Shown here in pieces: positions 46,606-56,282 of a stretch of DNA of 64,000 nt. The first letter of the stretch is position 1, and each line of letters begins with the position of its first letter. Source of the stretch: Eumeta japonica (taxonomy: Eukaryota; Arthropoda; Insecta; Lepidoptera; Psychidae); assembly GCA_005406025.1 (NCBI GenBank), contig BGZK01000079.1:620001-684000 (forward strand), in the 5' to 3' direction. The notes beneath the pieces were generated by a model. The model worked only from the letters and a program-made list of their open reading frames with translations, was not told the origin of the DNA and made no database searches. A program made the position numbers and the translations under genes.

Positions 46606-48314
46606 TTAAAGTTTGACCCTTAGCAGCGGACCAACTTGTTTCCAAATCCAATAATATCCAGGACTCGGATATTTTACCCACTATTTACCCAGTTTCCGCA
46701 CGAAATGTACTTTGACTTTTGCTCTCAATTTACCTCGCGTGACTCAAGAAATACGGTATTTTGTGGATAATAAATTTGCATACAATACTATTTAAAGTAA
46801 TTGTGAATAAAAAATTAAAAACAAACTTTTACGTTATTTTACATTGGTCGCCATTAAAAGTTCCTTTTTTTTGTCAAATCATTTTATTCCCAAAGTAAAA
46901 GTGTTTTACATTTATATTTTCTCTCCCGCTGTTAAATAAAAAACGCATTTATTTTGGTAATAAAATAATTTGACAGAAAAAGAATTTCAATGTCTATCAA
47001 CGGTTAAAATATAGAAAATGGCTTATTTCTAATCAAAATAAGTTAATTTTTAACTTGTATGATAGTACGATAACTAGCTTAGTAAATATTATTATCAATG
47101 TTATATATTGATCATAATTACTAAACTCTTATAGCTGATTACCTTTGAATTCAAAATTATGAAGTAAACATTTCCGCGCGGATTCGCTTGCATCGTTTAG
47201 TAAGCGCCAACGCTGGGTAGAGCAGCCTGATTATGTTTAGAGCAAACTAGACAATTAGGTTCATGTACAAAATTTCATGTCTGTACTTTTTGTCGTTGAG
47301 GAGTTTCGTCACTGAAAGCCAAACTTGCATACAGCAGCCATGTCGTAGTGGTTTTTCAAACGGACTATTACAATTAAATAAATATACAAAATTTTGTATC
47401 TATGTTATTCACCGTTTAAGAGTTTCACTATCCATCTCCTGACTCCATTTTCATTTTCAATTACCTCCTTCTCCGTATTATACAAAATAATGATAATTCA
47501 GTGATAATAATTCAATTCAATTCATAAAAGAATGCAATTTTTCATTAATGTTTTGTTATGACATTATCACGTAAAATTATCGTCCGTAAACCGACTTTAC
47601 AGACAACCAATTTTTTTTGTGAACGTAGAATTTACGTAAAATCCGTTCTTAGCAAGCGTCTACGTCCCGGAAAAAGTAACTATGCCGAATTTCAAGTCAG
47701 ACTTAGTTTCGGGGATCTCGCTATGAGTTAGTCAGTCAGTCAATCAATCAGTGGTATTTTGTTTGTATATATATATATTTACTAATGTATAATTTCCCAA
47801 TATTCGCTATGTACGCAACATTAGTACCGTAATTTATAACGTCTGTAACTGTTCTTAAATATAGATATGTTCTTCCTTAGTCATATATATAGATAATTTT
47901 TACGCTTGCAGCAATATTAAAAAAAAAATAAGAAAAATATAAAAAACTAATTATAAGCATAATAATAAGCAGATAAACTCTACCTTCTAAACTGTTATTC
48001 TTATAAGTAAAATTTACAGAATTTCATGTATGGCTGTATTAGGATAACCATTGTAGCCAGCTAGACCATCAACTTACATCTCAGCTTCTATATAGCGGAG
48101 CAGGATAATACGTCTGCCCATAGACAAATTAATATAATCTTTTAGGTAGACGTGCCTATTACGACCGGTTCCTCACACATCCGCCAATTCGTGCTTTGGT
48201 CTCATTCTTACGGCACACCGCACAAGGGACTCGTTCCTGCAAGTCGTTCGTTTAACGTTGCCGTGTCTATTTTAAATATTACATTCATATGTCTACATTT
48301 TGAAGTATGTTGTG
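46606..48314. other. AT-rich noncoding stretch
   Basis: Nothing recognised beyond a TA run near 47766-47780. Confidence 0.5.
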
Positions 48315-48374
48315 AAAGTCAAAATCAAAAATATCTTTATTTCGTAGGTAATGAAATTTCATTTTCAAGAATTT

Positions 48375-48422
48375 ATTAATGACGTGTTTCAAGTGTAATT
48401 ACACTTGAAACACGTCATTAAT
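48375..48422. repeat. Perfect 48-bp palindrome in the retrotransposon 3' end
   Basis: Two 24-base arms meet with no spacer between 48398 and 48399 (centre GTGTAA|TTACAC). The related copy at 33 kb has no such palindrome at the aligned position between the GGTAAT and TTTTCGACATTA blocks. Confidence 0.95.
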
Positions 48423-48589
48423 TAATTCTTTTCGACATTAACACCCATTCTAAATGCTGATTCACCTTGAGAAGAATGAACAAAAAACTTAAGGCTTGCT
48501 CTTTTTACTCATCAATATAAAGGATTCAGTAATTTATAATTTAGTCGACATTTAAAAATAATATGAAATAACCTGATAGCCAAGCAACT

Positions 48590-49255
48590 CAATCCAAGGG
48601 GCTTTTTTCATTAAGATATTCCAACACGGTGTAATAGTCCTTGCTATATAACGTTCTTTTAACGAAACGTTTAAATTCATAAAATGGCAAATTTTGAATT
48701 TCAGCTGGGATCTTATTATAAAAGCGCACACACATCTCCTTAAATGGTTTATTAACTTTACTTAGACGGATCTTATGAACAGCAAGTTCGTTCTTATATC
48801 TAGTGTTAATGTTATGGATGTCGCTCCTTTTTTGGAACGATTCTATATTTCTCTTGGCATATACCAGGTTTTCGTGTATGTATTATGATACTAAAGTAAG
48901 GACATTAATTTCTTTAAATTTTTCTCTGAGAGGTCATTCGTCTCAGATCATATACAGCACGAATAACTCGCTTCTGCAGCACGAAAATTGTATCAATATC
49001 GGCTGCGTTACCCCATAACAAAATTCCATAGGTCATAAGACTATGGAAAAAACTTAAATAAAGTAGTCTCGCGGTGCTTTCGTCTGTAAGTCGCCGAATC
49101 CTTTTGACTGCATATGCTGCAGAACCCAGCCTTTTCGCTAATTTCGTAATATGAGAATTCCAACGTAACTTAAAATCTAAAGTGAAACCAAGAAATAGGG
49201 CCGTGTCCATAATATCCAGTACCTCGTTTTTGACTATTACATTTGTGTCGATCAA
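48590..49255 (-). pseudogene. C-terminal part of the retrotransposon reverse transcriptase
   Basis: The frame 49255-48914 contains LGFTLDFKLRW and ILLWGNAADIDTIFVLQKR, both recognisable from the thumb and C-terminal region of lepidopteran CR1/jockey-like polymerases. Downstream, around 48780-48590 in another frame, VRFYNKIPAEIQNLP and DYYTVLEYLNEKSPLD follow and end in a stop, which marks the natural protein end. The 3' UTR starts there. Confidence 0.78.
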
Positions 49256-49317
49256 CTTAGAATCAGATAGGGAAAATTTGTTTTCCTTTCATTGAGCAAT
49301 ATATTATTAATACTAAA

Positions 49318-49990
49318 CTACTCAACGATTTCAGAGTTTGTTCTGTTTACTTTTTCAAAAGCTGGTTGATGCCTATTAATCTTAAAAAGTAAGGAGCTAT
49401 CATCAGCAAACAATAAAATCCCATGACCATTCTTAACAAGATGTGGTAGATCATTTATGTACACTAGGATTAGAAATGGTCCAAGAACCGAACCTTGTGG
49501 CACACCCCTACTGACAGCAGATCCTGACGACCTCTCACCATTAATGTCAATCCTTTGAATTCTATCACTTAGAAAAGACTCTAGAAGTCCAAGGGATCGA
49601 CCCGTGACGCCATAATGATGTAGTTTCCTGATCAATGTGTGATGATGAACACAATCAAATACCTTGTACAAATCACAAAAAAACACCAATCGCGTCCCGT
49701 AAATCCTCCCAGGCATCAAAAATCTGCTGAATAAGCTGGATACCGGCTTCGGTTGTTGAGCGACCCTTTGTGAATCCAAATTGTTTAACGTTCATCAAAT
49801 TATTGTTATAAAAATAAAGTAATAGTTGATTTAAGATAAGCTTTTCAAAAATTTTAAAAGGGCGTCGATAGTATTGATACCAGTCTAAAGTTTGTAGGGT
49901 CAGATATACTACCGGATTTAAATAATGGAATTACTTTACTTTGCTTCATTAGATCCGGAAACACACCGCAATCGACGCATGCATTAAAAA
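49318..49990 (-). pseudogene. Reverse transcriptase core of the non-LTR retrotransposon, broken
   Basis: The longest frame (49779-49318) carries RT motif A as CDLYKVFD, motif B as GVPQGSVLGP and the catalytic FADD box in LLFADDSSLL. In a neighbouring frame just upstream, GFTKGRSTTEAG (the N-terminal RT motif) can be read at about 49770-49720, so a single-base slip in the T-run at about 49680 breaks the gene. A stop follows shortly after the FADD region at 49318. These motifs are diagnostic of non-LTR reverse transcriptases. Confidence 0.85.
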
Positions 49991-50757
49991 TTACTACTAG
50001 ACATGGAGCAATACAATCTATTATTGAATCAATTATTTTTACGGAAAGGCCATCAAGTACGGCAGTTTTTTTTTTTCATTTTTATACATTTGAATGCTTT
50101 AAGAACGTCATTACAATGGACGTGGGCGAACGCAAACGAAACGCCACAAACATCGACGTTACGCTTCAACAAAGATTCGGCGAGAGTGGGCGATTACTTC
50201 AGAGATTGTGTAGTTGAAACTGGAATACTGGCAAAGAACTTTTTAAAAGCAAAGGCAACTTCTGTCTTTTTTTTAAATCGTGTCATCAATTATTAATTGA
50301 AATTCTAAATGTCGGGATGTCCGTTTTCCAGTTTCACTATTTATTATATTCCAAGTAGCTTTTACCATGTCTGTGCTCTTTTTTTACTTTTTTACAGACA
50401 AATATTGATTTTGCGATTGCAACACACGCTTAAAGATCTCGGAATAATTTCTTACGCATTGGACAAATATATCCATATTGTTATACGCCCTTTCCTCATA
50501 AAGTGTGTGCAATTTACGCCTACTAATATGAATACCCACTGTCACCCAATCACTAAATGAAATAAGGTATTATTAACATTGATATTTTTTGATTTAAAAA
50601 CATTTTCGCATTCAGACCTAGTTATAGTCAACAATGAACTATATAATTCATTAGGGTCTTTACAATATGACAAATCAGACACCTTTTGTAATAGGTATAA
50701 TAAATCTAAACTGCTCAAGACGACTAGTGTTCATAGCCACAATTTTGATTTTACTTT

Positions 50758-51440
50758 TTATATTTTATTATAATTGATTTCAAACGTAACCAGCTGTCCG
50801 CAATGGTCAGATGATAATTTACTTATAATTGACTTATACTCTGGATTAATATTTGTGAATATATTTATCAAACAGAATAACGAAGTAGCTGTGAACCTAG
50901 TCGGTTTTAAAAATAAATTGTCTAAATTATTACATTGAAATAGAGATTTTATTCTAGTACATAAACAAGAATCTTCCAATAGATTTATATTAAAGTCTCC
51001 GCAGACAGTAATATACTTACAATTTTTACTAATTTTATACAAAATATCATCCATTACTGTTTCGAGTACATCAGGCGATGACTTAGGGGCCTGTATACGC
51101 TTAATACAACAAGCTGCTTTATTTCTATGCAAGCCACTTCAATAGTTCGCTCAACAGACAGGCTCACAACATCTAAACGTTCTTTATATTTTATATCATT
51201 TTTAATTAGTATCAGGGAGCCTCCATGTATAGCTTTGTCTCTGCTGAACGAACTCGCTACCTGGTGCATACTGAAGTTAAACATGAGCTGGCGACCTCTA
51301 AGCCCATGCTCCGTAATACATAATGTGTCAATCTCATTGTGATTTAAGAATAACTCAATTTCCAGTTCTTTACTAAGTATTCCCTGCATATTCTGATGCA
51401 CCAGATTGATCATATATTTTTTATTATTTTTTTTTCTCAA
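50758..51440 (-). pseudogene. Endonuclease domain of the non-LTR retrotransposon, frameshifted
   Basis: Two overlapping frames (51440-51054 and 51132-50758) together cover the EEP-type endonuclease that nicks target DNA for target-primed reverse transcription. Visible motifs in order: HQNMQGILSK (conserved Asn), LCITEHGL (catalytic Glu), VVLSVYRP, VCGDFNINLL (Asp and Asn) and SSDHCGQL (the Asp-His pair). The change of frame between 51132 and 51054 disables the protein. Sequence upstream of 51440 shows no ORF1. Confidence 0.8.
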
Positions 51441-51445
51441 TTATT

Positions 51446-52194
51446 AAGAGTTGACTCTCAGATACTAATACATTATTATTGTTTTTACTTCTGTCCGAGT
51501 CGTTACAATTTTTAAATAATGTCGAAAAAGTGCAAGAGGTACTCTATTGTCTTATGAACTAATTTAAATTTCCAATGTCAAATACCACAATAGAAGCACA
51601 TAGTTGTTTGTCCGTATACGAGACATGTTAATAATAAAATAACTTGGCGACTCCGCTAATTGTTGTATAATAAACTTTGAAAGAAAGTACTTCCTTCTAG
51701 TTAAGAAAAAATATTTACCAATAATTTTATTAGTGTCAATAAATTGAAATTTATTTGAGTGACGATATGTCAAATTATGTAAATTATGTGACTCGACATT
51801 TATGCAATTTATGCGCCATATACGCAATTCAACTATGAAAATCCCTCTCAATTACAGTTGCGTTAATCATGGTTATAGCAATGGTATTCGCTGCTGTTAT
51901 TTTTATCAATACATCTATTAATAACAATACGTCCAACGCATTTTTTTTAATGCTTCAAATGAATAAATACGAATTATTAACTTAAAATCGAATCCAATTT
52001 TGTATAATTCTATATTTTAATGGAATATAGTAATATTGTGGAATATAAGACTATGCGGAGGTATTCGCGGCCATAACAACATTATATAATCTAATATTTA
52101 TAACTCAAACAAAATAAACATTAATGTAAAATAAACCCGTTTGCTGTACCTGGCGCGTTCCATCGTTTGTTAGTATTTAATTTATTTTCAATTT
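51446..52194. other. AT-rich stretch upstream of the retrotransposon's truncated 5' end
   Basis: No ORF1 remnant seen. AAATTATGTAAATTATGTGA near 51772 is a short direct repeat. Confidence 0.5.
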
Positions 52195-52375
52195 TGTATT
52201 CAATTATTCCGCGAAATGCACTGCGGAAGTCCGCTGCATCGCGCACGCGCACCGCCAGCGGCGGACCGCATTCAATTTAAACTCGTGAATTTTATATGAA
52301 ACGAGATTGACATCAAATGATCGGGCAGAAAAGTCAACGCGAACGGCGAACGCGAAAACAGATTTCAAGTTTGAG
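52195..52375. other. GC-rich island followed by an AT-rich motif block, candidate regulatory
   Basis: GCATCGCGCACGCGCACCGC and CAGCGGCGGACCGC run into TTTAAACTCGTGAATTTTAT, ACGAGATTGACATCAAATGA and CGCGAACGGCGAACGCG. No gene or repeat match. Confidence 0.22.
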
Positions 52376-52679
52376 TTTTATATTGTAGGTTCTGTGGGGT
52401 AGTCTTAAATTAATGCTTGACAATATTAAAAACCTTTTCGAAGAACAAAAAAAAAATTTTATTCCTCATATCTCTTATTGAAAGTGGTTACTACGCGTCG
52501 TAGATAATATACCTTAACCAACGTAGAAAATAATACATTTGCTCTACATATAAGGGGGTTATTTGAAAAATGTTTATCTTATGAAAGATAAAATAGCTCG
52601 TTAAATATATCAACAACAGCATTTATCATAAAATAGTTGATATGAAGTTGTTGCGTTAGATTTTATAAATAACCTTCGA

Positions 52680-53325
52680 AAGTATACTTTAAACCCTTAT
52701 AGGATAATTTCGTTGTTTATCTGTATGTCCGTCTATCTATCAAAACCCTTTTTCTCAGGAGGTACGAAATTGAAATTAAGATCAAATACTTGTGTTTGCG
52801 ATCCTGTAAATCTGTAAAAGAATCAAGCTTATTAGTCAACATAATAAAAAGTACAGCCAAAATACCGCCATTTATGTCTTATTGTTTGAAACTCGCCTGT
52901 AGGCCACAATCTCTAAGATACTTCCCATTGACCTAGGATCATGAAATTCGGCAAGAAAAAGGGTCTCTCAGCAAAAGTAAAGTAAAAAATCTGAAAATCA
53001 ATAATTTTTAGTTGTATCATATGAAAAAAAAACGTGATTGCGAACTTATATATTTGCAATTGTACTATAAACTGTGCTGTAAACCAATATGTGAGAGAAC
53101 ATCTTGTAACTTCCAGCTATGAAAACTTAAGATTTTCAAACATTCGAATATCTCTATGAAAATTCGGATTTTTTTTTTTTTGAGAAAAGCATAAATTTCG
53201 TAATTCCTGGAACCAATATTTCGCCAGTATCGATATCAAGAACAGACAGAAATATCGAGACTCTAGACGGATGAAATATGTACCTACGTAATTAAGTTTA
53301 TACGGAACCCTCAGGGTCTAAATCC
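52680..53325 (+). repeat. 'GGGTTCCGTA' family copy, long internal part
   Basis: ACCCTTATAGGATAATTTCG, TGTATGTCCGTCTATCTATC, AAACCCTTTTTCTCAGGAGG, TATGTCTTATTG, TACTTCCCATTGACCTAGGA, TCATGAAATTCGGCAAG and TATACGGAACCCTCAGGGTC follow the family order from the middle to the terminal 'ACGGAACCCTC' block. Confidence 0.6.
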
Positions 53326-53824
53326 ATTAACACGTATCCAGTTTATATGTAATAGCATTGTGCGTAGCATACTGTGGCAAGATATCGGAATGGCAATTAA
53401 TGACTCGTTTACAAATTTTATAACTATTTATATTTGAACCTTATCTCACGAATACCACCGTTACACAATAACTTCGCAGTTATTGCTCTATCACAAAGTC
53501 CACACTTCTCGTGTAAATCTAATCTCATCTCTCTTATCTTCTCTATGTTCTAAAGAATTTCATTCACGATATAGAAACTCACCAATCACCAAGTCAATCA
53601 GCATGGGGTTCCAAGATACTATAAGTTTGCTGACCGCAGGTGGTACACTTGATGATCATCCATGTTTCACAGAAATTTAAAACCTATATGACAATCGGTT
53701 AGGACATTGTGCTCTAAGAAATTCTGCATAGGGCAAGTGGAAGTTTCCACCTACTCCCGAATTGCGAATTCTGTAATATTAGTTAAACGTAATTTATTTA
53801 ACCAAATTTATTTAAATTTAAACA

Positions 53825-53910
53825 AACTCATTGTTACTTTGGTGTCTTCGGTGTCAAACCTGTGGCCTTCGGACTGGCGGTCGAGAGACTTACCACTGTG
53901 CCACTAATGC
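53825..53910 (-). mobile_element. tRNA-derived SINE head
   Basis: On the minus strand there is a good RNA polymerase III A box, TGGCACAGTGGT (53903-53892), and 31 bases further a B box, GGTTTGACACC (53860-53850). This spacing fits a tRNA-derived SINE. It does not fold as a complete functional tRNA with an anticodon stem that I can support. Confidence 0.6.
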
Positions 53911-54084
53911 TTCTTTTGTTTATCTCTTCCCATCTTATAATCTTTTTAGTTCATACTGACGGACTTGAACTTCGAACTCTTTTGGCTTGTTCGGGACACT
54001 GTCGAGCACCATCGCCACGAATCCAGTAATTACGAACGCTATCAATGACTTGACATGATATTGAAGGCCGATAGCAAGTTATTT

Positions 54085-54200
54085 TTTCACCTTAAGCCAA
54101 AAACTCTTTAGTCGGTTCGCCCGTAATCAGACTACAAACCTAGAAGTTTCTTATTAGTAGGCAACGTGTTAAGCGCTCGGCCGCCAACTATAATTTAAAC
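54085..54200 (-). mobile_element. SINE copy (GAGTTTTTAAC family)
   Basis: Minus-strand sequence runs from an A-box-like TGGCGGCCGAGCGCT, through a B-box-like AGGTTTGTAGTC, to ATTACGGGCGAACCGAC and AAAGAGTTTTTGGCTTAAG. The same order of blocks occurs at 17.4, 34.4, 43.1, 45.0 and 62.0 kb. Confidence 0.55.
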
Positions 54201-54897
54201 TATCATTTAATATTTCCGTAGAATGATGTACAATATATCAAATAAACATAGACAAAACTGTGTTTATTCGATTAGTTCTCAAATATCTGCTCAAGCAATT
54301 TATAGCAGTTCAGTGAAACATTAATAACATTAATTTTTATTGCTCTTTAGACCCATGTATTAATCCCGAATGGACCAACCCTCTCGCTCTACTTCTTGTT
54401 TTCGTTGCTTGAATATGATTCACTGATTTAAAAATTTAATTTATAAACCGAATCAATGTTCACGAAACTCAACACGGAGGCTGGACGCCTCCGTGCTGTT
54501 GCCGGGCCGCCAAGATGTACTTATTTGTCAAAATCGCATTACAAAACTGTGGACCACTCAAAGACTAGATGTGCAATAACATAGTAAAAAAATCATTTTA
54601 AGAAATTTCAAGACGAAGCAATTATTTTTTCCGAGTCAGTAGACTTCTCGAAGGCTTGAGAGGCTGCCAGAAGATGTCGGCCGCCACTGGACCACAGTGG
54701 CGCGGCCAGCAACGTTCCGATGCCGCTCTTCCCTCGTATCTTCTCGGCATTCAAAACTATGAGTTGTGTAAGGAACCAAGTCCGATTACATCACTAGCAA
54801 TCATTCCCGTCATTCCTGATGTGACATAAACTGATCATGCCAGAAAGCGAAACGCATGGATGAGCTCTATGAGCATGCAGCTGCCTTCCTAAAGAGA

Positions 54898-54923
54898 ATT
54901 CGGTTTGTCTAAACAAACCGAAT
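54898..54923. repeat. Perfect 11-bp hairpin
   Basis: ATTCGGTTTGT and ACAAACCGAAT with loop CTAA. The T-run that follows is not evidence of a bacterial terminator in this genome. Confidence 0.85.
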
Positions 54924-55132
54924 CTTCCTTTTTTACTTCGCCCTTGTCATATAAATTTTAATATTTAAAAATGGGTTACGATAAACTTTTTATCGTCTTC
55001 CAGTTTTTCTACCCTGACTTCAGATGCTGAGCGCGACGTTCGCCGCCCGGAGGTGCACCAGCTCTCACACGTAACATGCAACATAAAAACAAGTAAATTA
55101 TAACTTACTAATTTCACACTAACGTTAACGAT

Positions 55133-55155
55133 ATCCTATTTTTATGAAATAGGAT
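55133..55155. repeat. Perfect 9-bp hairpin
   Basis: ATCCTATTT and AAATAGGAT around TTATG, about 215 bases below the end of the gypsy integrase remnant. Minor feature. Confidence 0.8.
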
Positions 55156-55369
55156 TGCAGAGTAATGATTTTTCAATCCTTATCTATCCTAACATAAATA
55201 CTACACGCTAATCTTATATAAAATTCGGCGTTTTAAATGTTTATTTACAATAAAATGTTAATCACTGATGTCACTGTGACATAAATGCAATCATTGCTAT
55301 GGCTATTTATTACATATCTTTTACGTAAACCTCATAAGTCTATTTACAGTCTGTATACAATATACCTCC

Positions 55370-55820
55370 TTATAATCTCGCGTAAAACTTTTTCAAAGGA
55401 GATACAAGGACTATATCCCGCATTCGCTTATTGAGCGATTCGATTTTATATGTGGCGCTCGATAATTTTTCCACGATTCCATATGACCCTTTCCAACATC
55501 GCATTAACTTAAAGCTTTTACGTACAGTGCGTCTAGGCACGTATATCATCACCAAGTCTCCCACGCGAAACTTCGAACATTTCTTACCCCTATCGTGCCT
55601 AACTTTCTGTTTTATCTGTTTGTCCCTAATATTTCGAACAGCTTTATTAATAATATTGTTCACAAACTCTTGTTTCTGAACTATGCTATTTTAAAATATA
55701 TTTTTATTTTATAACTGGGCGCTATCTAAAGAAAAGTTTACACTATTTTCAATCATTGTTAAAAAAACTGAAGTATCACTAGCATATTTATCTATTTGTT
55801 TATCACAGGGAGCTATAACA
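55370..55820 (-). mobile_element. Ty3/gypsy-type LTR retrotransposon remnant (integrase C-terminus)
   Basis: The minus-strand frame 55663-55370 reads KCSKFRVGDLVMIYVPRR, then MRCWKGSYGIVEKLSSATYKI and ends SPLKKFYARL, the usual C-terminal domain of gypsy-type integrase (FKVGDLV…W.GPY.V…YKI pattern). A decayed upstream extension to about 55820 is readable in the same general direction with stops. After the stop there is a short AAGGAGG purine run that could be a polypurine tract, but no LTR pair was recognised. The catalytic integrase core, RT and protease are absent. Confidence 0.7.
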
Positions 55821-56183
55821 TACAAAACTATAATTTCAATAATGGAGACTATGGTATGGAATATGGACGACCTCAAAATGAATATTTGCTACTATGACAG
55901 TCGAACGGGATAACAAAAAGTAGAAACACCGCCGCTTGCGCTAGCGCAAAGGTATCTTTCAAAAAGCGTTCTGATTTAGGGCAAAGATTACAAAAATATA
56001 TTTGTCTTCTTTTACTCATTTTGTATTACTATAGCATCAAAATGTGACTATAATTACTTAAATAGCATAAAAATTTGGTAAAACCAAATGTGCATGCCTT
56101 AAGCGCTCGTGCCATTCGTATGTTATTTAAATTAGAGGCTTGTGATAACATATGAGCTTTTCATTAAAATCCTCTTTTTTTTT

Positions 56184-56282
56184 ATATTACTACCGTCATC
56201 TATTGGCAATTACAAAAAAATAAAAAAAAAACTTCACGCTCAATTTATTTTTGTAATTGCCAACAGATGGCGGTAATAACAT
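56184..56282. mobile_element. Fold-back repeat with CCRYCATCTRTTGGCAATTAC arms
   Basis: Left arm 56184-56223 and right arm 56245-56282 are reverse complements with four mismatches and a short indel in an A-run. Both contain a CATCTRTTGGC core, related in wording to the motif cluster at 29.1-29.4 kb. Confidence 0.65.

Larger units (their letters stand above)
48315..51445 (-). mobile_element. CR1/jockey-type non-LTR retrotransposon, 5'-truncated, inactive
   Basis: Read on the minus strand the order is apurinic-like endonuclease (51440 to about 50760), a poorly preserved linker, reverse transcriptase (about 49990 to 48910), an RT C-terminal segment (to about 48590) and a short 3' UTR ending near 48315 in a TTTTTGATTTTGA-like tail. 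There are no LTRs. The first open reading frame (gag-like ORF1) is not visible, consistent with 5' truncation. Several frame breaks make it non-functional. Two further pieces of the same or a closely related element lie at 32998-33320 and 8218-8316 on the same strand. The exact clade (CR1-like or jockey) cannot be fixed without a tree. Confidence 0.85.

Noticed and set aside
54898..54935. Hairpin followed by T-run as a terminator
   Set aside because: Bacterial-type terminators are not expected in this genome and there is no gene to end.
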